The notes beneath the pieces were generated by a model. The model made no database searches, was not told the DNA's origin, and worked only from the letters and a program-made list of their open reading frames with translations. DNA of 64,000 nucleotides from Ancrocorticia populi. GTDB lineage: Bacteria; Actinomycetota; Actinomycetes; Actinomycetales; Actinomycetaceae. The DNA is taken from positions 1-64,000 of the forward strand of contig NZ_QETB01000004.1 in NCBI RefSeq assembly GCF_003123745.1, read 5' to 3'. Of this stretch, positions 9,501 to 16,303 are shown one piece after another (position 1 is the stretch's first letter; each line of letters starts with the position of its first letter). A program made the translations under genes and the position numbers.

Positions 9501-10279
9501 GATACTCGGTTGAACGGCCAGACGCGCTGGTTGTGTGGGAGGCGCAATTCGGCGACTTCGCCAACGGTGCCCAAACGGTGATCGATGAATTCGTCTCCTC
9601 CGCGGAGCAAAAGTGGGGCCAGCGCAGCTCGCTCGTCCTCATGCTGCCACACGGTTTCGAAGGCCAGGGCCCCGATCACTCCTCCGCACGGATCGAGCGC
9701 TATCTGCAGCTGTGCGCACAGAACAACATGTGGGTGGTCCAGCCCTCAACCCCAGCCAATCACTTCCACATGCTCCGCACCCAGGCCTATGCGCGCCCGC
9801 GCCGCCCGCTGATTGCGGTCACGCCGAAGCAGCTCCTGCGCCGCCGCGGTGCCGTGTCCTCCGTTGAGGACTTTACCGGCGGCGGCTTCCAGCCCGTGCT
9901 TAACGAAACCGATGCCTCTATCTCCGGAGCCAACCGAGTTCTCCTGTGCTCTGGGCGCATCTACTACGATCTGCTGGATCATCGGACGCGTTTGGGTGAT
10001 ACCTCTACCGCGATCGTGCGTGTTGAGCAGCTGTATCCGCATCCCGTTGAGGAACTTCGCGAGGCCCTCTCCCATTACCCCAATGCGGAGATCTATTGGG
10101 TGCAGGACGAACCTGAGAATCAGGGGCCTTGGCAGCACCTGTATCTCAACCTGTTCCGCCAGCTCGGGATCAATCCACACCTTGTCTCGCGCCCACCGGC
10201 GGCTTCGCCCTCCACCGGCCGCGGCAAGGACCATTCCGCGCAGAACCAGGAGATCCTCGCCGAGGCTTTCGCTCGTTAG
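6557..10279 (+). CDS. kgd: Multifunctional 2-oxoglutarate decarboxylase / dehydrogenase E1 fused to E2-like domain
   Basis: The 1240-residue enzyme converts 2-oxoglutarate within the TCA cycle. Domains in order are a short N-terminal E1-type segment (FIENLYNEYLADRSNVQPQW), a variable linker, an E2 acyltransferase-like domain (about residues 115-355, with the catalytic DHRIIQG near 334), and a thiamin-diphosphate E1 module with SMSHRGRLNVLTNI, HGDAAFAGQG near 661 and VNNQIGFTT. No lipoyl domain is present, as in mycobacterial Kgd/SucA. A frame opens at TTG 6524, but GTG 6557 is preferred because GAGG lies 5 nt upstream and the N-terminus then matches the family. It is monocistronic; the region 6330-6556 must hold divergent promoters. 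Confidence 0.95.
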   Translation: MTQQQPEDFGANQGFIENLYNEYLADRSNVQPQWRELFRRWEDEGHEATVSSPAEPARPDPQTAQAQISVHSTSDSRLASASVSTERADLPPAPRSAAEPALTAYAKHYQHAPSTEPIATDETERLKGAAKSVAKNMDNSLTVPTATSFRNIPVKIMFDNRALINDYLKGTRGGKVSFTHLIGYALVESLVEMPAMNNSYTLADGKPAIYHPEHVNFGLAIDVKKADGSRSLVVPSIKAAELKTFDQFLAAYEDLVLRGRENTLTIDDYQGATVSLTNPGGIGTTQSVPRLMNGQGLIVGVGSMTYPAEFAGSSARSLARMGVSKVVTISSTYDHRIIQGAASGDFLRIMEGKLLGVDGFYERVFNSLHVPAAPYIWERDVEYDVTRELDRPARIARLIHSYRSRGHLIADLDPLAFRPLRHPDLNLSSYGLTVWDLDREFPTGDFSESASLTLREMLRRLRHAYCSTAGYEYMHISDPTQRKWFQRRLEDDQEPMKAEDQYHILSKLNEAEAFESFLHTKFLGQKRFSLEGGESLIPALDEILCHAAEDGLPDVAISMSHRGRLNVLTNIAGKSYKQIFTEFDGIVDPRTVQGSGDVKYHLGTEGTYTAPSGEQTSVYLAANPSHLEAADGVLEGIVRAKQDRQDLGDEGYAVLPILVHGDAAFAGQGVVAETLNLSQLRGYKTGGTIHIIVNNQIGFTTAPVAGRSSNYATDIAKGLQLPIFHVNGDDPEAVVRVANLAYQYRQEFNKDVIIDMICYRRRGHNEGDDPSMTQPVMYTLVDSKRTTRNLYRESLIGRGQLTADQAAESERIYHASLENAFAQVREAEAEMDRGNEDAISGLELPASQQSDAGTMVGWTSQTSGQIVARIGQAHLQVPPGFTLHPKIAQLFERRAKMSREGNVDWAFGELLAFGSLLIEGLPIRMSGQDVRRGTFVQRHATVHDHNTGEEWTPLTALTEDQAKFWIYDSALSEYSVMAFEYGYSVERPDALVVWEAQFGDFANGAQTVIDEFVSSAEQKWGQRSSLVLMLPHGFEGQGPDHSSARIERYLQLCAQNNMWVVQPSTPANHFHMLRTQAYARPRRPLIAVTPKQLLRRRGAVSSVEDFTGGGFQPVLNETDASISGANRVLLCSGRIYYDLLDHRTRLGDTSTAIVRVEQLYPHPVEELREALSHYPNAEIYWVQDEPENQGPWQHLYLNLFRQLGINPHLVSRPPAASPSTGRGKDHSAQNQEILAEAFAR

Positions 10280-10339
10280 GGTGGTGCCGTCTCTTCACGT
10301 CACCACGCGCCTCGGCAAGTAGCTGCGGAGGCGAGGCTC

Positions 10340-10375
10340 CGTCGTCGTCCCTCCAAATTGCGTCACGTCTATCGT
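10340..10375 (+). repeat. Dispersed repeat: CGTCGTCGTC element joined to GCGTCA element
   Basis: Downstream of kgd, CGTCGTCGTC at 10340-10349 runs straight into CCTCCAAATTGCGTCACGTC. The same two-part arrangement, with a few changes, recurs at 19523-19557. It is intergenic here and overlaps no visible hairpin. Confidence 0.5.
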
Positions 10376-10444
10376 TTCGGGGGCTGGCATCACACGGCGT
10401 CTCCTCTTCCACGCCTCCATGACATAAATCGCACTGGCCTTTCC

Positions 10445-10473
10445 TTGGAATAACGGGCGAAAATAGCTAGAGT
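10445..10473 (+). promoter_or_regulatory. Putative housekeeping-type promoter of the MFS gene
   Basis: TTGGAA at 10445-10450 and TAGAGT at 10468-10473 are separated by 17 bp, a reasonable -35/-10 pair. The predicted start of transcription lies about 35 nt before the MFS ATG. This is a match by eye only. Confidence 0.4.
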
Positions 10474-10516
10474 ATTTCGGCCACGACCACAGTCAACGAA
10501 TCGAAATGAGGTAGCT

Positions 10517-12055
10517 ATGCAGTCCCGCGCGGCAGCAATTCGGCATCAGACGGAGATCGCCGGCGCTGGAAGTGCGAAGCGCCGATGGGCCGCACTGGTG
10601 GTACTCATGCTGCCGGTTTTGCTTGTTTCTGTGGACGGCACGGCCCTATCGTTCGCTGTCCCGCTTATCTCGGCGGCTCTTGACCCGACGGGCACGCAGC
10701 TGCTGTGGATAGTGGATGTGTACCCACTAGTGCTTGCGGGGTTGCTGGTTCCGATGGGGAGCCTGGGAGACCGCATAGGGCGGCGCAAGCTACTGCTCAT
10801 CGGTGCCACTGGGTTCACGATTGTCTCTGCGCTGGCAGCCTTCGCCCCCAGCGCCGCCTACCTCATTGCCGGCCGCGCCACGATGGGCTTCTTCGGGGCA
10901 ATGCTTATGCCCTCCACGCTCTCGCTCATCCGTAACATTTTCACGGTGCCGGGCGAACGGCGCACGGCCATTGCCGTGTGGGCGGCCGGTTTCTCTGGCG
11001 GTGCCGCACTTGGCCCCATTGCTGGCGGCTTCCTCCTAGAGCACTTCTACTGGGGATCCGTGTTCCTCATGGCGGTGCCGGTGCTGGCCCCATTCCTCTT
11101 GCTCGCCCCCATTCTGGTTCCGGAATCCAAGGATCCAAACCCCGGACGGGTGGATCCGCTCAGCATCGGACTGATTCTGCTGACGATGGTTCCGCTTGTC
11201 TACTCGATCAAGACGTTTACTCACTACGGAATGTCCGCCCCGCTCACGCTGCTGCTCGCCTTGGCGCTAGTGGCCGGCAGCCTGTTCGTGCGCCGCCAGC
11301 TCACCGAGGCCACCCCGATGCTAGACGTCCGGCTCTTCAAGAACCCCGTCTTCTCGGGCGCGGTTACCGTGAACCTGCTCAGCATCTTTTCGCAGGCCGG
11401 ATTCCTGTACTTCGTGTCGCAGCACCTGCAGCTGGTCAGCGGGCTCAGCCCTATGACTGCGGGCATGTACCTGCTGCCGGGACTGATCCTGACCATCGCC
11501 TCCGGGCTGGCAGTTGTGCCGCTTGTGCGCCACTTGCGGCCCGGATACACCGTGGCCCTCGGACTATTGTGCAACGCCGCAGCCTTCGCGCTTGTGGCCT
11601 ATGCCGGCCCAGCCGGCTGGGACTTGGGCCTTGTGATCGCCTTCGGGATCCTTGGGATCGGTGTTGGCGCCGCTGAAACGATCTCCAACGATCTGATCCT
11701 CGGCGCGGTCCCCGCTCATAAGGCGGGCGCGGCCTCGGCTATTTCAGAGACGGCCTACGAAACAGGCTCAGTGCTGGGCACCGCTGTGCTTGGGTCTATT
11801 CTCAACGCCGCCTACCGCAGCCATATCGCGATCCCAGATTCCCTCACTGCCGCCCAAGCTGCGACGGCCCGTGAAACGCTTGGCGGAGCCACACATCTGG
11901 CCGATGGTCTGGATCCATCCACTGCCGCCTTGCTTATGGAATCGGCCCACAGCGCCTTCGATTCCGGGGTGTTGATTACCAGCATCATCGGTGTGGTCTT
12001 CATGCTCATCGCTGCAACCATCGCTTGGAGAAGCCTGCGCACGGCCACTGCCTAA
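10517..12055 (+). CDS. MFS transporter, DHA2 (14-TM) drug:H+ antiporter type
   Basis: The 512-residue, highly hydrophobic protein fits the 14-helix EmrB/QacA (DHA2) group. It shows the MFS motif A loop GSLGDRIGRRKLLLIG after helix 2, a leading LLVSVDGTALSFAVPLI helix 1 and the antiporter-type segment AVWAAGFSGGAALGPIAGG (motif C region) in helix 5. Such proteins export drugs, dyes or metabolites using the proton gradient; the substrate is unknown. The ATG at 10517 has GAGG six nt upstream. No regulator gene lies beside it. Confidence 0.88.
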   Translation: MQSRAAAIRHQTEIAGAGSAKRRWAALVVLMLPVLLVSVDGTALSFAVPLISAALDPTGTQLLWIVDVYPLVLAGLLVPMGSLGDRIGRRKLLLIGATGFTIVSALAAFAPSAAYLIAGRATMGFFGAMLMPSTLSLIRNIFTVPGERRTAIAVWAAGFSGGAALGPIAGGFLLEHFYWGSVFLMAVPVLAPFLLLAPILVPESKDPNPGRVDPLSIGLILLTMVPLVYSIKTFTHYGMSAPLTLLLALALVAGSLFVRRQLTEATPMLDVRLFKNPVFSGAVTVNLLSIFSQAGFLYFVSQHLQLVSGLSPMTAGMYLLPGLILTIASGLAVVPLVRHLRPGYTVALGLLCNAAAFALVAYAGPAGWDLGLVIAFGILGIGVGAAETISNDLILGAVPAHKAGAASAISETAYETGSVLGTAVLGSILNAAYRSHIAIPDSLTAAQAATARETLGGATHLADGLDPSTAALLMESAHSAFDSGVLITSIIGVVFMLIAATIAWRSLRTATA

Positions 12056-12170
12056 TGTTCTAGTCCTCTAATCCTCTAGTCCTCGGATGCCGCCACCTTT
12101 CTTTCACCTTTTCTTGCACCATTCCGGGACGCTTCCCCCATTGCGGTAAATTTTCTGCGAAAGTAGTGGT

Positions 12171-12767
12171 GTGAATAAACCCGAGATCCGAATCCTATTC
12201 GTAGGCGACGAACTGATTGCCGGCCAAGGGGACGCCCGCTCCCTTGGCTGGACCGGCAGAGTCATGGCCCGCACAGCAAGCGAGCCTGCCTCGGTTGCGA
12301 TGGAACTCGCGGTTCCGGGCGAAAACACTGCTGAGCTAGCGGCCCGTTGGCAGGACGAGGTCCAGCGCCGTATTGACTCTGAGCTAGATTGCCGCCTAGT
12401 TGTTGGGCTGGGCTCCCACGATCTCGATACTGGGCAGACTCTAGCACGTGCACGCCTGCACCTTGCCAACCTGCTCGATTCTGCCGAGCGGCTGCGCATG
12501 AAAACCTTTGTTGTTGGACCGCCCCCGCGCCGGGACGTTGCCCCGAAGATTCAGGGTGACCTCTCGCGCGCCTTCTCGGACGTATGCGAACGGCGCCTGA
12601 TCCCTTACGTAGACACATTCACGCCCTTGATCCAGCATGAACAGTGGAATACTGACATGACGGTATCCGATGGGTACGTCCCACGCCAGGCTGGCTACGG
12701 CTTGATGGCGTGGCTAGTTTTGCACAATGGGTGGAATCAGTGGCTAGGAGTTGGATCGGCGTCCTAG
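12171..12767 (+). CDS. SGNH/GDSL-fold protein with apparently missing catalytic residues
   Basis: The 198-residue protein follows the block order of SGNH hydrolases: block I FVGDELIAGQGD, block II with the Gly of AVPGENT, block III GLGSHDL, and block V DGYVPRQAGY. In active enzymes block I is GDS, block III GxND and block V DxxHP. Here the nucleophile Ser is Glu, the block III Asn is His, and the block V His is replaced by Val. The fold is therefore recognisable while the catalytic set is not. It has no signal peptide. The start is a GTG with a weak ribosome binding site. It might be a binding protein or use a different chemistry. Confidence 0.7.
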   Translation: MNKPEIRILFVGDELIAGQGDARSLGWTGRVMARTASEPASVAMELAVPGENTAELAARWQDEVQRRIDSELDCRLVVGLGSHDLDTGQTLARARLHLANLLDSAERLRMKTFVVGPPPRRDVAPKIQGDLSRAFSDVCERRLIPYVDTFTPLIQHEQWNTDMTVSDGYVPRQAGYGLMAWLVLHNGWNQWLGVGSAS

Positions 12768-12778
12768 GATACAGAGGT

Positions 12779-12798
12779 ATTTTTTCGACGACGACGAA
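12779..12798 (-). repeat. Dispersed GACGACGACGAA element
   Basis: T-rich run followed by CGACGACGACGAA (GACGACGACG at 12787-12796), only 18-37 nt before the permease start codon. If transcribed with that gene, it lies in the 5' leader. Confidence 0.5.
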
Positions 12799-12815
12799 AC
12801 TGGTTTATCAACACA

Positions 12816-14276
12816 ATGAGTTCTAGTGGGGCATCCGATCTGACCGAAGATCGGAACATTGATGGTGCCGGCGCGCACTCCGAGCAAGGCGACCGCGAAA
12901 TCACAGATGTCAATGACATGCTGCCACCGGAGGATGCGGGACTCCAACGAGGCTTGAAGATGAGGCATATTCGCTTCATCGCGCTCGGCTCTGCCATTGG
13001 CACCGGCCTGTTCTACGGCTCGGCCGCCGCCATTCAAACGGCCGGCCCGATCGTACTTTTGGCCTACATACTCTCCGGCATTGCAGTGTTCTGGGTGATG
13101 CGAGCACTCGGTGAGATGGCCGTGCGCCACCCCGTTTCCGGCTCATTCGCCAAGTACGCAACGGACTACCTCGGGCCATTCGCTGGTTTTATCACCGGCT
13201 GGACGTTCGTGTTTGAGATGGTGAGCGTCGCAATCGCAGACGTGACCGCCTTCGCTGTATATATGGGTTTCTGGTTCCCCGGCACCCCGAAGTGGATCTG
13301 GGTCTGCTCGGTGATCCTTTTCATTGCGGCCATCAATACCCGCCACGTCCGAGTGTTTGGCGAACTCGAATTCTGGTTGAGCATCATCAAGGTGAGCGCG
13401 ATCCTTGCGATGATCATCGGCGGCATCGCGCTGCTCCTGCACGGAGTATCGCTTTCCGACGGCACGGAGGGCGCCGTGAGCAACCTGTGGTCCAGCGGAG
13501 GGGTGGCGCCCAACGGCATCTCCGGATTCCTCGCGTGTTTCACGGTGGTGGTGTTCTCCTTCGGCGGCGTTGAGACCATTGGTATCACGGCCGGGGAAGC
13601 AACGGACCCAAACTCCTCGATCCCGAAGGCCATCAACACGGTTCCCTTCCGGATCCTGCTGTTCTACGTGGGCACTCTGACCGTCATCATGATGCTGGTG
13701 CCGTGGACGGCGATCACCGGAGAGGCCAGCCCGTTCGTCCAGATCTTCGATGCGCTCGGAATTCCCGCCGCTGCCTCCATCCTCAACGTCGTGGTAATTA
13801 CTGCAGCCGTCTCGGCTATCAACGCCGATACGTTCAGTGCCGGACGCATTCTGTACGGGTTGGCCCGCGATGGCCACGCACCTAAGGCCTTCAGGAGCGT
13901 GTCACGAAATGGCATCCCGTGGATGGCTGTTGTGGTCATGTGTACGGCCCTCGGAATCGGTGCGATCCTCAACGCAGTGGTTCCTGATGATGTCTTTGAG
14001 ATCGCCGCGGCGCTCGTTACATTCGCGACCGTGTGGACATGGCTCATGATCTTGGCATCGCATATCGCGATGCGCCGCAAGATGACCAAGGAAGAGCTGG
14101 CTCAGACACACTATCGCGTGCCGTGGTGGCCCGTTGGCCCCTGCTTGGCCGTGGCCTTCATGGTGGCAGTGATCGTGTTGCTGGCGTGGTTCCCATCCTC
14201 GCGCATCGCGATCACCGTGGGGATTGCGTGGTTGGCTGTTCTTTCGGCCACCTATTTGCTCAAGTTACGTAAGTAG
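12816..14276 (+). CDS. Amino-acid permease, APC superfamily (AAT type)
   Basis: The 486-residue protein has an acidic cytoplasmic N-terminus of about 45 residues, then about 12 hydrophobic helices. The first helix region, GLKMRHIRFIALGSAIGTGL, is the signature of the AAT family (AroP, ProY, LysP, CycA relatives), with the GSAIGTGL unwound helix that binds the substrate backbone. VISAINADTFSAGRILYGLARDGHAP-like features follow in the helix 8-9 region. It is a proton-coupled uptake system; which amino acid cannot be decided. The ATG at 12816 has a weak ribosome binding site and a dispersed-repeat copy just upstream. Confidence 0.87.
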   Translation: MSSSGASDLTEDRNIDGAGAHSEQGDREITDVNDMLPPEDAGLQRGLKMRHIRFIALGSAIGTGLFYGSAAAIQTAGPIVLLAYILSGIAVFWVMRALGEMAVRHPVSGSFAKYATDYLGPFAGFITGWTFVFEMVSVAIADVTAFAVYMGFWFPGTPKWIWVCSVILFIAAINTRHVRVFGELEFWLSIIKVSAILAMIIGGIALLLHGVSLSDGTEGAVSNLWSSGGVAPNGISGFLACFTVVVFSFGGVETIGITAGEATDPNSSIPKAINTVPFRILLFYVGTLTVIMMLVPWTAITGEASPFVQIFDALGIPAAASILNVVVITAAVSAINADTFSAGRILYGLARDGHAPKAFRSVSRNGIPWMAVVVMCTALGIGAILNAVVPDDVFEIAAALVTFATVWTWLMILASHIAMRRKMTKEELAQTHYRVPWWPVGPCLAVAFMVAVIVLLAWFPSSRIAITVGIAWLAVLSATYLLKLRK

Positions 14277-14318
14277 CGCCCTCGAAAGAGCTGGCGCATT
14301 AGCAATTCAACGCAGTTT

Positions 14319-14377
14319 TATTCTTGAATACGGGCATTGCTTCGTCTATATCGAGGCTATGTCAATATTCAAGAATA
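14319..14377. repeat. Two TATTCnnGAATA palindromes
   Basis: TATTCTTGAATA at 14319-14330 and TATTCAAGAATA at 14366-14377 are each palindromic and are also reverse complements of one another. They lie 47 bp apart start to start, after the permease stop codon. They could be operators for a dimeric repressor or form a 12-bp stem in the permease 3' end. Confidence 0.45.
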
Positions 14378-14425
14378 GAGTCTGAAATCCAACCCCAAAC
14401 TTGGATAGATCTGCGCTAAGCCACC

Positions 14426-14460
14426 AAAAAAATCGGGCCCGGATAACCGGGCCCGATTGT
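14426..14460 (-). terminator. Rho-independent terminator of the bL37 gene
   Basis: A perfect 12-bp stem, AATCGGGCCCGG at 14431-14442 and CCGGGCCCGATT at 14447-14458, closes on an ATAA loop. A run of A residues (14425-14432) gives the U tract on the minus strand. The stop codon of the bL37 gene lies five bases upstream. The plus-strand permease transcript may also end here. Confidence 0.85.
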
Positions 14461-14462
14461 TC

Positions 14463-14537
14463 TCATGCGTTTGGGCGCTTACCGTGATTGGCGGCCTTGC
14501 CGGCACGAGCGCGGCGCTTACGTCCTCGCCTGCTCAT
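14463..14537 (-). CDS. Large-subunit ribosomal protein bL37 (24 residues)
   Basis: The tiny product is rich in Arg and Lys, begins MSRRGRKRRARAGK and ends ANHGKRPNA. It matches in length and in the C-terminal ANHGKRPN(A/S) block the actinobacterial bL37 found in cryo-EM structures of mycobacterial ribosomes. Translation signals are strong: AAGGAGGA lies 4-5 nt before the ATG. A well-formed terminator follows at once, so it is a monocistronic, probably highly expressed gene. Genes this short are easily missed by gene callers. It lies next to rsrA-sigR on the same strand. Confidence 0.85.
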   Translation of the reverse strand: MSRRGRKRRARAGKAANHGKRPNA

Positions 14538-14710
14538 CTGTTCCTCCTTAGATAGGTGCCGCCCAATGGAAAGCGACAAAACAATAGTGTAGCAAGATGA
14601 GTCTTGAGGCACCCCATAGCGCCCATCACTGACGCCAATCGCACACCGCCACCGCTAGTGCATACTCCCATCCGGGACAAGTAGGCAGGGGTTAGCGGCA
14701 GGGTTGGTTG

Positions 14711-15016
14711 CTAATTCGTCGTCATCTTAAAAACCGTAATCTGACGCGAAATCCTCTCGCGCAACGTACTCGGGGCAGACTCGCAACACGATCTCTTCAC
14801 GATCGTGCGGACGTGAACCTCGGCCTCAGCCAACTCGTTGCAGTGAGGACAGGTTTCCGCGTGGGACCGCAGCCGGGCCGCCTGCTCCTTCGGCATCTGG
14901 GCATCCAGAAGCTCGAACAGGTGGTCTGCCACCTCCGAACATGTACATTCGGCGGCGCTGTCCTTCATCTTCTCTTCGAGCTCGATCGCGAACTGATCGG
15001 GTTCCCGCTCGCTCAT
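14711..15016 (-). CDS. rsrA: Zinc-binding anti-sigma factor, RsrA/RshA family
   Basis: The 101-residue protein carries the ZAS signature HAETCPHC (H-x3-C-x2-C) at about residues 52-59 and further cysteines (CTC near 24-26, CC near 77-78). In this family zinc and a thiol-disulfide switch hold the sigma factor inactive until oxidative or thiol stress forms a disulfide. The start overlaps the sigR stop (ATGA), the usual coupling of sigma and anti-sigma. The last codons overlap a dispersed-repeat copy at 14715-14735 and a reversed GCGTCA element. Confidence 0.9.
   Translation of the reverse strand: MSEREPDQFAIELEEKMKDSAAECTCSEVADHLFELLDAQMPKEQAARLRSHAETCPHCNELAEAEVHVRTIVKRSCCESAPSTLRERISRQITVFKMTTN
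14715..14749 (+). repeat. Dispersed repeat copy at the 3' end of rsrA
   Basis: TTCGTCGTCATCTTAAAAAC at 14715-14734 matches the dispersed element with one substitution in the triplet repeat. It is followed by TCTGACGCGAAAT, which is the GCGTCA element in reverse orientation. The copy lies inside coding sequence and forms the last residues of RsrA. Confidence 0.4.
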
Positions 15017-15624
15017 GACTCTTCCTTCCCGTATCCCAATCCGCGCGCGTAATCAGCGAGGAGCTCGCGCAACTGGCGGCGCCCCCGGTGTAGGCGTGAC
15101 ATGACAGTTCCGATTGGCGTATCCATAATGTTGGCGATCTCCTGATAGGAGAAACCCTCAACATCGGCCAAATAAACGGCAAGTCGGCGATCTTCAGGAA
15201 GCTTGGCAAGCGCATCGCGGATTTCAGAATCGGGAAGATTCTCAATCGCCTGCGCTTCGGCCGATTCCAGCCCGCTGGACTGGTGGCTGGCCGCCTGATA
15301 TTCCTGCCAGTCCTCCGCCTCGGCCGCGTCCGCCTGCTTGGGCTGGCGCTGCGCCTTTCGATAGTTCGAAATGAAGGTGTTATTGAGGATCCGGTAAAGC
15401 CATGCCTTCAGGTTGGTTCCCGGAGTGTACTGGTGGAAGGCGGCGAATGCCTTCGCGTAGGTTTCCTGAACTAGATCTTCGGCATCCTGAGGATTTCGCG
15501 TGAGGCGCATGGCCGCGCCGTACAGTTGGTCAAGGTACGGCATAGCCTCGCGCTGGAAACGTTCCGCGCGCTTATTAGCGTCCTCAACCTCTGCGGTATC
15601 TCGTGTTTTGGTGCTCATCAACAT
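15013..15624 (-). CDS. sigR: ECF sigma factor, SigR/SigH family
   Basis: The 203-residue protein has sigma region 2 ([20 protein letters not shown], then [19 protein letters not shown] and [19 protein letters not shown]) and region 4 ([20 protein letters not shown] followed by [20 protein letters not shown]). The NYRK-x-QR-P region 2.4 and the EDLVQET motif are typical of SigR/SigH, which direct the thiol-oxidative stress response (thioredoxins, mycothiol recycling, proteases). The coupled zinc anti-sigma factor and the matching promoter upstream support this. ATG 15618 is an alternative start two codons in. Confidence 0.93.
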   Translation of the reverse strand: MLMSTKTRDTAEVEDANKRAERFQREAMPYLDQLYGAAMRLTRNPQDAEDLVQETYAKAFAAFHQYTPGTNLKAWLYRILNNTFISNYRKAQRQPKQADAAEAEDWQEYQAASHQSSGLESAEAQAIENLPDSEIRDALAKLPEDRRLAVYLADVEGFSYQEIANIMDTPIGTVMSRLHRGRRQLRELLADYARGLGYGKEES

Positions 15625-15657
15625 CTAGGGTAGCCGACCTGTCTCGTTCACATGTGT

Positions 15658-15683
15658 AACGCGAAGAAGCTTGAATCAATTCC
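15658..15683 (-). promoter_or_regulatory. SigR-type autoregulatory promoter of sigR-rsrA
   Basis: On the minus strand GGAAT (15683 to 15679) and GTT (15660 to 15658) are separated by exactly 18 bp. This matches the established SigR/SigH promoter consensus GGAAT-N18/19-GTT. Transcription would start about 25-30 nt before the sigR ATG, giving a positive feedback loop. Confidence 0.75.
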
Positions 15684-15748
15684 GGCCAATTCTGGGAATT
15701 TTCGTGTTGGTGGGCGACATTCTTCGCACTTTGCGGTAGGAATGGAAT

Positions 15749-16303
15749 ATGAGCATTATGCGCGCCCTTGCACGTCCCCTTCTAGCAACGCCGTTCGCCG
15801 CCTCTGGAGCCGATGCGCTCCTCAAGCCGGCGGGCCACCGCGAACGAGCGCGCGTATTTGAGCCTATAGCCGATAAGGCAGGCGTCGAGCTCACGGATAA
15901 GAACCTTGACCTAGCGACACGCGCCCTTGGCATCACCCAGATCCTTGGCGCCGCCGGGCTTGCCACGGGGAAGTTCCCCCGCTTCTCCGCCGCCGTGTTA
16001 GCAGCCGTACAGGTGCCACTGGCCCTAGCCAACAATCCGGTTTGGCTCCATACGGGTGCCGCGCGCCGGGAAGACCTTGCGGGGCTGGCTACTTCCGCGG
16101 GCCTGATCGGAGGAGCCGGGCTGGCCGCGGCCGATCTGGCCGGAAAGCCCTCGCTGGGGTGGCGCCGGGCCAACCGGAGCGCCCAGCACCACGAACTCCA
16201 GGCCGCCCGCGAGAAGGAACGCACCGCATCGGCCAACAAGATCGCTAAGCTTCAAGAGAAGAATCGCGCCCTTGCCGCAAAGTCAAAGGGCAAGCTGCCG
16301 TGA
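15749..16303 (+). CDS. DoxX-family membrane protein
   Basis: The 184-residue protein starts with MSIMRALARPLLATPFAASG and has the DoxX pattern of four hydrophobic segments, including LATRALGITQILGAAGLATG and AAVLAAVQVPLALA. The C-terminal 50 residues are charged and probably a cytoplasmic helix. DoxX proteins are membrane proteins of unclear function, some tied to thiol redox stress. The gene is divergent from sigR, but no SigR-type promoter is visible in its own upstream region. It overlaps aroA by four nucleotides (GTGA). Confidence 0.75.
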   Translation: MSIMRALARPLLATPFAASGADALLKPAGHRERARVFEPIADKAGVELTDKNLDLATRALGITQILGAAGLATGKFPRFSAAVLAAVQVPLALANNPVWLHTGAARREDLAGLATSAGLIGGAGLAAADLAGKPSLGWRRANRSAQHHELQAAREKERTASANKIAKLQEKNRALAAKSKGKLP

